Shown here: positions 24,488 to 33,259 of the stretch, one piece after another
Numbering within the stretch: the first letter of the stretch is position 1
How the letters are laid out: each line of letters opens with the position of its first letter
Origin: JADFGZ01 sp965222345
GTDB lineage: Bacteria; Acidobacteriota; Terriglobia; 2-12-FULL-54-10
NCBI GenBank assembly: GCA_965222345.1
Contig: CBDCTS010000007.1
Span: 1,302,001 to 1,366,000, forward strand
DNA: 64,000 nucleotides
Direction: 5' to 3'
The notes under the pieces: model-generated
The model's database searches: none
What the model was told of the DNA's origin: nothing
What the model saw: the letters and a program-made list of their open reading frames with translations, nothing else
Made by a program: the position numbers and the translations under genes

Positions 24488-25900
24488 GTCGTTAGCACAT
24501 GATATGTCCGGTCTAATTAACATGTGAAATGTCCGCTTTGAGCGGCGTAGGGTAGGGCTTTTTGCCAGGAGGTGGCATGAAGTTCTACTCGGAAGCTGCG
24601 ATGGAGCGGGCGATGAAGATACAAGAAGTAATTTTGCGAGCGATAGGGAAGCGGATCAACTGGTGGCAGGCAGCCGAGATCATCGGGATCAGCGACCGGC
24701 AGATGAGGCGGTGGCGCAGCCGGTACGAGCAGTACGGCTACGACGGGCTGTTTGACCGGCGGCGGGGAAAGCCGAGTCCGCGGCGGGTACCCCTGGGGAC
24801 GGTGGAGAAGGTGTTGGGGCTGTATCAGGAGAAGTACTTTGACTTCAACGTGCGGCACTTTCACGAAAAGCTGCGGGAAGAGCACGGCCTCCGGCTGAGC
24901 TACACCTGGGTGAAGCTGGCATTGCAAGGGGCGGGGCTAGTGAACAGGAGGCGGAAGCGGGGCCTGCACCGCCAGAGGCGGCCCCGGCGGCCGTTGCCGG
25001 GAATGCTGCTGCATCTGGATGGGAGCCAGCATCGGTGGTTTGTCGATGATCGCTGGTATGACCTGCTGGTGGTCCTGGATGATGCCAGCAGCGAGATTTA
25101 CTATGCGCAACTGGTAGAGCAGGAATCGACGCGGACGGTGCTGGCTGCCCTGCGGGAGGTGGTCGAGCAGCAGGGGATCTTTTGCGCCCTTTATAGCGAC
25201 CGGGCCAGTCATTTCTTCCTGACCCGGAAGGCGGGCGAGCCGGTGGATCGGCAACGGCTGACCCAGGTGGGCCGCGCCCTGCGGGAGCTGGGCATTCAGA
25301 TGATTCCGGCCTATTCGCCGCAGGCGCGGGGACGCAGCGAGCGGAACTTCGGGACCTGGCAAGGGCGGCTGCCGCAGGAACTGCGCCTGCGGGGAATCAT
25401 CACGCTAGAGGCAGCGAATCGGTTCCTGCGGGAGGGCTATATCGGGGAGTTCAACCGGCGCTTTGCCGTGCCGGCCACCCAACCAGGCAGCGCCTTTTTG
25501 CCGTCAGCCAGGCGGGAGTTAGAGCGAATCTTCTCGATCCAGCACCAGCGGATAGTGAATCGGGACAATACGGTCAGTCTGGAGAACCGCCTCCTCCAGA
25601 TCGAGAAAACTCCTTGGCGCGGGACTCTGGCGGGCTGCCGGGTGACCGTCTATGAACACCTGGATGGGACGTTAAGCATTGGCTATGGGCCGCACACGGT
25701 GGGCCGCTACTCCTCCGAGGGGGTGGCGATCCGGTGCGGCGGTCGGCGGCGGAGCCCTGTGGCTTCCCGACAACACCATTTGGCGCTCACCTCCGTCGCC
25801 CTACGGGCTCCTTCGGTCAGCGCCAAATCACTTTCGGTAGAATCATGAAAGCGGACATTTCACTTGCTACATATACCGGACATTTTAACTTGCTAACAAC
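24488..25900 (+). mobile_element. complete insertion sequence, ISNCY-like, 1413 bp
   Basis: A single transposase gene flanked by terminal inverted repeats of 52-53 bases (24488-24539 and 25848-25900). The outer ends are GTCGTTAGCA and GTTGTTAGCA; inside are ATGTCCGG and GAAATGTCCGCTTT in both arms. The right repeat starts at the transposase stop codon. With intact repeats, an intact gene and an exact target duplication the element looks recently active. Confidence 0.88.
24577..25848 (+). CDS. DDE transposase, ISNCY-like
   Basis: A 423-residue transposase. Residues ~20-60 form a helix-turn-helix (INWWQAAEIIGISDRQMRRW). The integrase-type core contains D148 (LLHLDGSQ), D208 (ALYSDRAS) and E255 (GRSERNFG), a complete DDE triad. 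The N-terminus MKFYSEAAMERAMK and the domain order fit the ISNCY group. The start at 24577 follows AGGAGG. The last ~45 residues are low-complexity and run into the right inverted repeat. Catalytic residues are all present, so it should be functional. Confidence 0.9.
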   Translation: MKFYSEAAMERAMKIQEVILRAIGKRINWWQAAEIIGISDRQMRRWRSRYEQYGYDGLFDRRRGKPSPRRVPLGTVEKVLGLYQEKYFDFNVRHFHEKLREEHGLRLSYTWVKLALQGAGLVNRRRKRGLHRQRRPRRPLPGMLLHLDGSQHRWFVDDRWYDLLVVLDDASSEIYYAQLVEQESTRTVLAALREVVEQQGIFCALYSDRASHFFLTRKAGEPVDRQRLTQVGRALRELGIQMIPAYSPQARGRSERNFGTWQGRLPQELRLRGIITLEAANRFLREGYIGEFNRRFAVPATQPGSAFLPSARRELERIFSIQHQRIVNRDNTVSLENRLLQIEKTPWRGTLAGCRVTVYEHLDGTLSIGYGPHTVGRYSSEGVAIRCGGRRRSPVASRQHHLALTSVALRAPSVSAKSLSVES

Positions 25901-25918
25901 AGCTGGCTAGTACCAGCT
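25901..25918 (+). repeat. 18 bp target duplication, right copy
   Basis: Exact copy of 24470-24487, directly abutting the right inverted repeat. Confidence 0.85.
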
Positions 25919-26113
25919 TGTCAAACAACCGCCCAGCCGTGCCGACCTGCGGACGGACCGGCTCACAGCCTCCCCCCGTAAATTCTCCGCTATCGATTTT
26001 GCGGGGGAATCAGCGAAAATATCAATTTACTGCTGGCAGCCGCCTACTTTTCATTTAGAATAGAAAGTTCCAATAAACTCGCCGTAGCTAGACTGGCCCC
26101 CAGACCCAGACTG

Positions 26114-27037
26114 ATGACCGAGATCAATAAACACATTGAAAAGATGGAAATCCGCCAAGTGGGCGTCGTGGGATGCGGTTTGATGGGCTCAGGAATTGCC
26201 CAGGTGGTTGCCACAGCGCGCTTTGAAACCACCGTGGTGGAAGCGAATCAACAGCTGTGCGCCCGGGGGCTCAGCCTCATCGAGAAGGGGCTGGAGCGGC
26301 TTGTCCGCAAAGGCTCCCTGTCGGAGGAGCAACAATCAGCCATCCGGGGACATCTGCGGCTCACTACGGATCAATCCGAGCTTTCCAAGTGCGACATAGT
26401 CATTGAAGCGATCATTGAAAACCTCGAAGAGAAGACTAAGTTGTGGCGGTCGCTCGACGGGATTCTCAAACCGGAAGCCATCCTCGCCAGCAACACTTCC
26501 TCGCTTTCTATCACAGAAATGATGATCGCCACCAGCCGGCCTGAGCGCTTCGTAGGCATGCACTTCTTCAACCCCGTCCCGGTGCTGGAACTTGTAGAGG
26601 TAGTCAAGACCGTCGCTACCGATCCCCAGGTTTATGAAACAGCGGTCAGCTTCACCCGGAAGCTGGGCAAATCGCCGGTGCGCACTTCGGACCGCGCGGG
26701 CTTCATTGTGAACCGGCTCCTGGTTCCTTACCTGCTTGACGCCATCCGAGCCCTGGAAGAAGGCGCCGGTTCCATCTCCGACATCGACAAGTCGATGAAA
26801 CTCGGTTGCGCCCATCCCATGGGCCCTTTCGTTTTGCTGGACTTCGTGGGGCTGGATACAACTTATTACATCGCCAATATTCTTTTTGATGAGTTCCGTG
26901 AGCCGCGCTTTGCGCCTCCCGGCCTTCTGAAGCGGCTGGTGAAGGCGGGCCGCTACGGGCGCAAGTCGGGCAAAGGCTTTTACGATTACTCTGACCCGAA
27001 GGCGCCTGTACCCTTGGATCACGATCGACCTTTGTAG
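26114..27037 (+). CDS. hbd: 3-hydroxybutyryl-CoA dehydrogenase
   Basis: NAD-dependent oxidation of 3-hydroxyacyl-CoA to 3-ketoacyl-CoA in beta-oxidation or butyrate metabolism. The Rossmann motif GVVGCGLMGSGIAQ lies near residues 17-30. NTSSLSITEM and MHFFNPVPVLELVEVVKT contain the catalytic His-Glu pair, and the C-terminal domain ends GRKSGKGFYDYSD. The 307 residues from ATG 26114 include a 10-residue leader; ATG 26144 (MEIRQVG) would give the usual family length and is equally possible. An enoyl-CoA hydratase follows on the same strand. Confidence 0.93.
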   Translation: MTEINKHIEKMEIRQVGVVGCGLMGSGIAQVVATARFETTVVEANQQLCARGLSLIEKGLERLVRKGSLSEEQQSAIRGHLRLTTDQSELSKCDIVIEAIIENLEEKTKLWRSLDGILKPEAILASNTSSLSITEMMIATSRPERFVGMHFFNPVPVLELVEVVKTVATDPQVYETAVSFTRKLGKSPVRTSDRAGFIVNRLLVPYLLDAIRALEEGAGSISDIDKSMKLGCAHPMGPFVLLDFVGLDTTYYIANILFDEFREPRFAPPGLLKRLVKAGRYGRKSGKGFYDYSDPKAPVPLDHDRPL

Positions 27038-27167
27038 CGACAGGCGCTCCGGCCCGTCTATCGAGAAGGGAGTCCTCCAATCCCGCCCCTGCAGCTTTCC
27101 CAGGAGCGGAAAGTTTCCGGTGAGTTGATTGGCGGCTGTTGACCGAACCGACAAAGGCGGAAGTGAC

Positions 27168-27950
27168 ATGTCCTATGAAAACCTTTTAGTTGACACACGC
27201 GAACAGATCGCCACGGTCACCGTCAACCGGCCCAAGGTGCTGAATGCGCTGAACCGCAAAACCGTGGACGAGTTGGATGATTGTTTTCGTTCTCTCCAGC
27301 ACGACGACGCTGTGAGGGCGGTGATCATCACGGGAGCCGGGGAGAAAGCCTTCATCGCCGGGGCCGACATCAAGGAACTGGCAACCTATAACTCCCAGAA
27401 AGCGAAGGAATGTTCTTTCCGGGGGCAGGCAGTTCTGAACCGCATCGAGAACCTGGGCAAGCCGGTCATCGCTGCCATCAACGGGTACGCGCTGGGCGGA
27501 GGTTGCGAGCTGGCGCTGGCCTGTTCGCTTCGTCTCGCCAGCCAGACGGCTCGGCTCGGGCAACCGGAAGTCAAGCTGGGCATCACGCCCGGCTACGGAG
27601 GATCGCAGCGCCTGCCGAGGTTGATCGGCAAGGGGTTGGCTCTGCAAATGATTCTGAGCGGAGAACCCGTCTCCGCCGATCAGGCCCTGCAATGGGGCTT
27701 GGTGAATCAAGTGACGCCGCCGGATCAGTTGCTGTCCGCTGCGGAAACAATGGCCAGGAAAATCATTGCCAACCCGCCGCTGGCCGTTCAGTATTGCCTG
27801 GAGGCAGTCGGGCAGGGGCTGAATATGTCCATCGACCAAGGGCTCTTTCTGGAAAGCACTTTGTTTGGGGTGAGCTTTGCAACCGAGGACATGCGGGAGG
27901 GCACCCAAGCATTTCTCGAAAAACGCGCCCCTCGCTTTATGGGGCGATGA
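27168..27950 (+). CDS. enoyl-CoA hydratase (crotonase family)
   Basis: A 260-residue crotonase that hydrates 2-enoyl-CoA to 3-hydroxyacyl-CoA, the substrate of the preceding dehydrogenase. Oxyanion-hole and catalytic segments are present: AFIAGADIKEL, the NGYALGGGCELALAC block with the first catalytic Glu, QPEVKLGITPGYGGSQRLPR with the second Glu, and AFLEKRAPRF at the end. ATG at 27168 (MSYENLLVD) follows GGCGGAAG; a longer frame to 27129 is less likely. Chain-length preference is unknown. Confidence 0.93.
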   Translation: MSYENLLVDTREQIATVTVNRPKVLNALNRKTVDELDDCFRSLQHDDAVRAVIITGAGEKAFIAGADIKELATYNSQKAKECSFRGQAVLNRIENLGKPVIAAINGYALGGGCELALACSLRLASQTARLGQPEVKLGITPGYGGSQRLPRLIGKGLALQMILSGEPVSADQALQWGLVNQVTPPDQLLSAAETMARKIIANPPLAVQYCLEAVGQGLNMSIDQGLFLESTLFGVSFATEDMREGTQAFLEKRAPRFMGR

Positions 27951-27975
27951 CATTCATTTCAGCACAGGTAGGATC

Positions 27976-28509
27976 ATGGAAAACGCCAAGGATAAAAACA
28001 AGAAATACCGGGAGATTCAGGGCGAGTTGACCGCCACCGGCTTGCGCTTTGCGCTCGTAGTCAGCCGCTTCAACGCCTTCGTCACCGAGCGGCTGCTGGA
28101 CGGAGCTTTGGACGCCTTGCACCGCGCCGGCGCAGCCGCAAGCGGCATCGACGTGGTCCGGGTGCCGGGGGCCTTTGAAATTCCGGTCACGGCCCGGCAC
28201 CTGGCCGAGACGGGCCGGTACAACGCCATCGTCTGCCTGGGCACAATCATACGGGGCGAGACACCTCACTTTGAGCACATCGCGACAGAAGCTTCCAAGG
28301 GCGTCGCCGCTTCGGCGTTGAACTCCGGCGTCCCCATGTCCTTTGGCATTCTGACGGTCGAGAACCTGGAGCAGGCCGTGGACCGCGCCGGATTAAAGTC
28401 CGGCAACAAAGGATTTGAAGCCGCCATGGCAGCCGTGGAGATGGCCAACCTGCTGAGAAAAATAACAGGTTCTCCTTCCCGGCGAACCGGCAAACGGACG
28501 AAGAAGTAG
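27976..28509 (+). CDS. ribH: 6,7-dimethyl-8-ribityllumazine synthase
   Basis: The penultimate step of riboflavin synthesis, condensing the pyrimidine and butanone-phosphate precursors. The 177 residues contain SRFNAFVTERLLDGAL, VPGAFEIPV, CLGTIIRGETPHFEHI with the catalytic His, and PMSFGILTVENLEQA. It has an extra ~25-residue N-terminal segment and a basic C-terminal tail rich in Arg/Lys, longer than the usual ~155. nusB follows 88 bases later, a conserved ribH-nusB order. The other rib genes are not here. Confidence 0.95.
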   Translation: MENAKDKNKKYREIQGELTATGLRFALVVSRFNAFVTERLLDGALDALHRAGAAASGIDVVRVPGAFEIPVTARHLAETGRYNAIVCLGTIIRGETPHFEHIATEASKGVAASALNSGVPMSFGILTVENLEQAVDRAGLKSGNKGFEAAMAAVEMANLLRKITGSPSRRTGKRTKK

Positions 28510-28597
28510 GTCTCCCGAGCACCCCATCTCACGGATCGCGGCGCGCTGGAGACTCCCATCCGGTTGCGGCTCAGTTTTCTTCTCTCTTGGGTCAATT

Positions 28598-29179
28598 ATG
28601 GGTTCCCGAAGAAAAGCGCGCGAGTGCGCCCTGCAGATGCTCTACCAATGGGACCTGGGAAAGGATTCCCCGGAAACAGTCGAGCAGACGTTCTGGTCGA
28701 GTTCAGCGGAGCCTCCAAAGAAAAGTCCAGCGAAAGGCCGGAAAAAGCGCCCCGGAGCAAACCCAAAGTCGAAAACAAAATCAGAAACGGATTCATCTCC
28801 CAAGAAAGAAGCAAAGCTCGAAGCTCCGATAAAAACCAAGACAGACCCCAAGAAAGCCCCACCGGGCAACCAAGCCGAATCCCTCCGCTCCTTTGCCAAC
28901 CATCTGTTCGCAGGCACGGTGGAAGCGGTGGAGGAGATCGACCTCCTGATCCGCCATCATGCCCAGCATTGGCGTCTGGAGCGCATGGCCGTGGTCGATC
29001 GGAATATTCTGCGACTGGGAATCTACGAAATCCGCCACCACCAGGAAACTCCTCCCGTGGTTGTGATCAACGAAGCGCTGGAGATTGCCCGAAAATTCAG
29101 CGCAGAGAAATCCGTACAATTCATAAACGGACTCCTGGACCACATCCACAAGGAGGCCTCCGGCAACCAGCCTGCCTGA
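28598..29179 (+). CDS. nusB: transcription antitermination factor NusB with a lysine-rich insertion
   Basis: NusB pairs with NusE (S10) on boxA RNA in rRNA antitermination. The N-terminal RRKARECALQMLYQWDLG (residues 4-21) and the C-terminal helical part (FANHLFAGTVEAVEEIDLLI, then ERMAVVDRNILRLGIYEI and NGLLDHIHKEA) are typical. Between them, residues 34-92 form a Lys/Pro/Ser-rich, probably disordered insertion of nearly 60 residues, so the protein is 193 rather than about 140 long. The insertion falls in the loop between the first and second helices. The frame is open throughout and the start is the family ATG. Confidence 0.93.
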   Translation: MGSRRKARECALQMLYQWDLGKDSPETVEQTFWSSSAEPPKKSPAKGRKKRPGANPKSKTKSETDSSPKKEAKLEAPIKTKTDPKKAPPGNQAESLRSFANHLFAGTVEAVEEIDLLIRHHAQHWRLERMAVVDRNILRLGIYEIRHHQETPPVVVINEALEIARKFSAEKSVQFINGLLDHIHKEASGNQPA

Positions 29180-29240
29180 GCGGCGGCAGGGAATTTGGGC
29201 GAAGACAGGCTCCCTGCAAACACCAAATCCACCGTGCGGC

Positions 29241-29996
29241 CTACGCCTCGCAGGAAGTTGTTGCCGAGGAGCACGTCCCCTGACGTCCTTGCCGGCGTGG
29301 GAAGATATTCTTATCTGACAGAAGCGAAGGAAGTTCCTGAAAGGTTTTCGCTTCCAGAAGCCGGGGGTGCGGCTCGACCTCCTGGTGCTCCAGCTCCCAG
29401 GTGTGCGGGTGGGGAATGAAGACGGCCCAGAGTCCCGCCTCCAGCGCCGGCAACACATCGGAACGGGGGCTGTTGCCGACCATGCAGGTGGATTCTCTGT
29501 CAAGCGAGTGGCGGCGAATCAGTTCCTGATAAGCCGCGACATCCTTTTCTTTCACAACCTCCACGCGGTCAAAACAGCCCTCGAGGCCGGAGCGCTTCAG
29601 TTTGTCCAATTGTTCTTGGGAGTCTCCCTTGGTAAACAGCATGAGGCGGGAGTTGCGTCGCAAGATTTGCAATGTGGGGAGGACGCCGGGCAGCAGGTCA
29701 ATGGGATGAATCAGCAGCCGTTCACCGATCAGCCGGATGGCCTCGCGATAGGCGACGCCATCTTGCCCCTCATAGAGACGCCGGAAGGTTTCCTCCAGAG
29801 AGCTGATAAAGTTCAGGCTGCCGTAGCCGCGCAGGGGAATGTTTTCTCTCTCAACTTCGTCGAGCAAGTTTCGGACCCGCAGGCAGTCCCGCGTGACGGG
29901 CTGCATCAGGACCAGGAATTCTTCCACAGCCTTCCCGAAATAGATATTGTTTTCCCAAAGGGTGTCATCGGCGTCGAAGATCAGCCAATTCCGCAT
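29241..29996 (-). CDS. HAD-superfamily hydrolase (phosphatase-like)
   Basis: A 251-residue HAD hydrolase. Motif I is FDADDTLW, with the first Asp as nucleophile and the second as general acid. Motif II is LFTKGDSQEQ, motif III the Lys in VVKEKD, and motif IV GNSPRSDVLPA. The cap between motifs I and II is helical (type C1). Related proteins are phosphoglycolate phosphatase or haloacid dehalogenase-like; the substrate is unknown. ATG at 29996 (MRNWLIFDAD) is chosen since the upstream frame has no coding look. It converges with nusB. Confidence 0.85.
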   Translation of the reverse strand: MRNWLIFDADDTLWENNIYFGKAVEEFLVLMQPVTRDCLRVRNLLDEVERENIPLRGYGSLNFISSLEETFRRLYEGQDGVAYREAIRLIGERLLIHPIDLLPGVLPTLQILRRNSRLMLFTKGDSQEQLDKLKRSGLEGCFDRVEVVKEKDVAAYQELIRRHSLDRESTCMVGNSPRSDVLPALEAGLWAVFIPHPHTWELEHQEVEPHPRLLEAKTFQELPSLLSDKNIFPRRQGRQGTCSSATTSCEA

Positions 29997-30254
29997 TCCG
30001 CGCGCCAACCATCTCTGTTTGCTCTGCCAGTGGCGGCAAGCCGCTCGACCCGGGTTGCAAATAACCGGGACTTCCCAAAACAGGACTGACAAAAAACGAA
30101 CTGCCAGCGCTTGCCGATTCGTGCTAAATTCTACCAGCCTGTAGCCTCTATTCGGAACAAATGTACCTGGTGGAATCCTTCGCTGCATCTTTGGACACAT
30201 CGGATACATCTGGGGCAACATTTCGGACCATCGGCAGGGTCCCTCCGGGAGAGT

Positions 30255-31550
30255 ATGTTTTCATCTAAAAAAGCAGGCCCTCGGGAGCTGCTCGGCTGGT
30301 GCCTGTTTGATTTCGCCAACTCCGCCTTTGCCACCGTGATCGTCACGGTTGTCTACAGCGTCTATTTCATGAATGTAGTGGCCGCGGGGCGGCCCGACGC
30401 ACCGCTTCTGTGGTCGATCGGCACTTTTATCTCCTACGGTTTTGTCTTCCTCGTCTCTCCGCTGCTGGGAGCGATGGCGGACTATTCGGCAGGCAAAAAG
30501 CACTTTCTGTTTGCCTCCTACCTGGCCTGCGTGCTCTTTACGATATTGCTGTTCTTTGTGGAACAGGGCGACATTCTGGCTGGTCTGGCCCTGTTCATCC
30601 TGGCGAATATCGCCTTTTCCATCGGCGAAAACTTCATTTCCAGCTTCCTGCCGGAGATCGCCGCGCCGGAGGAGATGGGACGTGTCTCCGGCTATGGCTG
30701 GGCCATCGGATATTTCGGCGGAGTGTTCAGCCTGGTGCTTTGCTACCCATTCATCAGTACGGGTCTCGACGCAGCGCACGCCGACCGGATCCGCTGGGTT
30801 TACCCCATCACTGCGGCTTTCTTCGCGCTGGCCGGGATTCCGACGTTCCTTTGGTTGCGGTCCCGCCAGAAGGCGCAGTCGCTTCCTCCCGGCGACTCCT
30901 ACATCGGAATCGGATTCCGGCGCGTCGTCACCACCCTGCGCCTACTTGAACGGCACTCCGAGCTGGCCAAGTTTCTGGTGGTTTTCCTGGTCTTTAACTG
31001 CGGCACGTCTGCCGGCATCGTTTTTGCTTCCATCTACGCCCAACAGGAAGGAGGCCTCGGCTCCGCGCAACTGATGGCTTTCTTCATTGAAGTCCAGTTG
31101 TCGGCGGCTTTGGGGTCTTTTCTGTTCGGCCATTTTCAGGATCGCTGGGGAACCCGCTGGACTCTGCAAGTGATCCTGCTGCTCTGGGCGACGACCTCTC
31201 TGGGGCTGTATTTCCTCCCCGGTACCGGATGGTTCCTGCTGCTCGGCAACCTGATGGGAATGGGGTTGGGATCGATCCAGGCCGCCAGCCGCGCCCTGGT
31301 GGGGATGCTGTCGCCACTGGAGAAGAGCGCTGAACTTTTCGGCTTTTGGGGGATGTTCTGGAAACTCTCCAGCGCCCTCGGGCCGCTCGCTTTCGGCTGG
31401 ATCGCCTACCGTTCCGGCTCCCTCCGCACGGCGCTTCTGGGAGTCCTGGTCTGTTTTGTGGTCGGGTTTCTGGGAATGTTTCTGGTGGATGAAAAGCGGG
31501 GCCGCCAGCAGTTGCTTGCCGGGCAAACAGCAGGCTCGCCTCTCGATTGA
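30255..31550 (+). CDS. MFS transporter, UMF1 (Atg22-like) family
   Basis: A 431-residue membrane protein with about 11-12 hydrophobic segments. The start ELLGWCLFDFANSAFATVIVTVVYSVYF (in blocks) is the UMF1 signature. Later blocks include SPLLGAMADYSAGKKHFL and SGYGWAIGYFGGVFSLVL. These bacterial relatives of yeast Atg22 are presumed small-molecule exporters, with no fixed substrate. The ATG at 30255 follows GGGAGAG closely; no in-frame alternative fits the family better. Confidence 0.88.
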   Translation: MFSSKKAGPRELLGWCLFDFANSAFATVIVTVVYSVYFMNVVAAGRPDAPLLWSIGTFISYGFVFLVSPLLGAMADYSAGKKHFLFASYLACVLFTILLFFVEQGDILAGLALFILANIAFSIGENFISSFLPEIAAPEEMGRVSGYGWAIGYFGGVFSLVLCYPFISTGLDAAHADRIRWVYPITAAFFALAGIPTFLWLRSRQKAQSLPPGDSYIGIGFRRVVTTLRLLERHSELAKFLVVFLVFNCGTSAGIVFASIYAQQEGGLGSAQLMAFFIEVQLSAALGSFLFGHFQDRWGTRWTLQVILLLWATTSLGLYFLPGTGWFLLLGNLMGMGLGSIQAASRALVGMLSPLEKSAELFGFWGMFWKLSSALGPLAFGWIAYRSGSLRTALLGVLVCFVVGFLGMFLVDEKRGRQQLLAGQTAGSPLD

Positions 31551-31629
31551 CTCAGCATCCCGTTACCCAATCCCGGCCGGATCAAACAGCCTCTCGGCGC
31601 TAGTCCTTGTATTTTTGCAAGACGTTCCG

Positions 31630-32238
31630 TCAATCCCCTTCTCTGGCTTCCTCGACCGCCTCCCATCCTTCTTTGACGATAAACCAGACCATCACCAGGG
31701 CTGCCAGCGGGTCCATCCACCACCACCCCAGCAGGGCGTTCAGGCTGAGACCAATCAGCAGAGTGAAGGAGAGATAGGCACAGATCAGCGTTTCCCAGGC
31801 ATCGGCTTCCAGCGCTCGGCTTCCCATCTGCAGCGCGACCTTTCTTTTGGACAAGCCCAGCAGCGGCATCACCACCAGGGAAGCAACCGCCAGCGCAATC
31901 CCAATCCGGCTTGATTCCGGCACCTCCTGCCGCAGCAACGCGCTTCCCGCCTCAAACGCAACGTAACCCGCCAGCAGGAAGAACGTGAGTCCCACCAGAA
32001 AGAGGGCCTTCTTCTCCTTCGCTGATTCTTCTTCCAGCGAACCGGAGTCGCGGAGCCTCCAGACGAGAATTCCCGCCGCCAGCACTTCAATTACGCTGTC
32101 CAGGCCGAAGCTTACGAGCGCAACGCTGCCGGCCTGCCATCCGGCTGCGATGGCGATGACCGCTTCCAGCACGTTGTAGGAGATCAGCGTGTACTCAAGG
32201 CGGAGCGCCTTCCGCCGCAATGCGTCTGGGGTATGCAC
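31630..32238 (-). CDS. CDF-type cation transporter membrane domain protein
   Basis: A 202-residue protein with five to six membrane segments, resembling the transmembrane half of cation diffusion facilitators. GSVALVSFGLDSVIEV on the second helix and ADAWETLICAY on the fifth occupy the places of the two metal-binding motifs, with the histidines changed. It lacks the C-terminal cytoplasmic domain of CDF transporters. It may be a short transporter with altered metal choice; function unproven. Confidence 0.75.
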   Translation of the reverse strand: MHTPDALRRKALRLEYTLISYNVLEAVIAIAAGWQAGSVALVSFGLDSVIEVLAAGILVWRLRDSGSLEEESAKEKKALFLVGLTFFLLAGYVAFEAGSALLRQEVPESSRIGIALAVASLVVMPLLGLSKRKVALQMGSRALEADAWETLICAYLSFTLLIGLSLNALLGWWWMDPLAALVMVWFIVKEGWEAVEEAREGD

Positions 32239-32405
32239 GGTATGGAAGAGTGGCTTGGAAGAGGTTGTGTGTCAAGAGCACCAGTGATGCGACCCATCTA
32301 TAGGGTGTCAGGAAAAAGTGAGGCAGTTTGCGTTAGTGCGGAGGTTTTTACCGTATCCACATCAGGGATCGGTAGCTTTATTTGGCTAGGTAGCGACAGG
32401 CATTC

Positions 32406-32443
32406 AGGTAGGGTAGGCATTCCTGCCTGCCCTGTAGAGAGCA
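32406..32443 (+). repeat. intergenic palindromic repeat, copy 1
   Basis: GGGTAGGCA and TGCCTGCCC flank a TTCC loop, followed by CTGTAGAG. It matches 32947-32982 at most positions and differs at paired sites in compensating ways. Confidence 0.7.
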
Positions 32444-32709
32444 CAGAGCGGTAGTCCTGTGCTCCATTCTGCCCCACCTACACCCTCCGATCAGTGGCCT
32501 CGGTTGGCTTTCCAGTAACTTTTTTAGCCAAACAAATCCAATCAAAGCCAATAACGAAGCCATTGCCCGATTTTCTGTATATCTCATATCTCCTTATTAT
32601 GCAATTTGTTAGCTGGAAATCAGAAGTTTTGCAATGGGTTCGTTTTGCAAAAAAAACTTTTTCCTTCCGCTCCCTTTCCCCCTGCAAGGTTTTCACAGTC
32701 GGTCTATAG

Positions 32710-32774
32710 CTTCCCACAACGCCTGGGAAGCCCCAGCGGGGCACCAGAGTCTAGCCCACGGCGCCAGCCGTGGG
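32710..32774. repeat. block of three adjacent hairpins
   Basis: CTTCCCA/TGGGAAG, GCCCC-AGC-GGGGC and CCCACGG-CGCCAG-CCGTGGG follow one another. From general acquaintance with such genomes, the CCCAGCGGGG ... CCCACGGC ... CCGTGGG layout looks like a dispersed intergenic element. Confidence 0.65.
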
Positions 32775-32946
32775 TAGGAAAGGCCGTGCTGCATCAGCCC
32801 CGGATGGGGCGAAAGAGGGAGGCCTGAAACCTCCCAAACGCCCTCCGGCCCGATTGTCCTTCGCGCAAATTCCGGGAGCAATAAAATTCTTCCGAGGATT
32901 CCGAATCTGCTGAGGATCCCGAACATTCCGATAATTCCGAAATGGC

Positions 32947-32982
32947 AAGTAGGGCAGGCATTCTTGCCTGCCTTGTAGAGTG
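32947..32982 (+). repeat. intergenic palindromic repeat, copy 2
   Basis: GGGCAGGCA-TTCT-TGCCTGCCT then TTGTAGAG; second copy of 32406-32443. It is followed by AGGCCGAAAGGCCT, another small palindrome. Confidence 0.7.
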
Positions 32983-33063
32983 TAGGCCGAAAGGCCTGCA
33001 CTTGCATGTCGGCTGGGGTTTAAAGGTAGCCACAGGCATTCCGGCCTGTACGCCAGGGGATAG

Positions 33064-33090
33064 CCACGACGAGCGCTTTCCTCGTCGTGG
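33064..33090. repeat. perfect 10 bp hairpin
   Basis: CCACGACGAG and CTCGTCGTGG around a 7-base loop, with no T run after it on either strand. Confidence 0.7.
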
Positions 33091-33259
33091 GTCGTTGCTG
33101 GCAATGAAAAGCCCACGGCGAATAAACAATGCGCCGCACTAGCACTTCATGGAAGCTGGGGCGCTTGAGCTTGACTCGTCAGTGCGAGAGGCACATGCTT
33201 GCGGGCAAGAGGAAGCTCAAAAAGGACATGCAGGATAACCGGTCGCCGCGTGAGGAATC

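Larger units (their letters stand above)
32239..33259. other. 1 kb intergenic zone with many hairpin repeats
   Basis: No coding frame of merit. It contains two copies of a 36-38 base hairpin (32406-32443, 32947-32982), two copies of GGTAGCSACAGGCATTC (32389, 33025), a triple-hairpin block (32710-32774) and a perfect 10 bp hairpin (33064-33090). The part at 32520-32700 is AT-rich and unstructured. Confidence 0.65.

Noticed and set aside
24488..25900. Insertion sequence as part of a composite transposon
   Set aside because: Only one copy in the window, and the flanking genes are ordinary metabolic genes.
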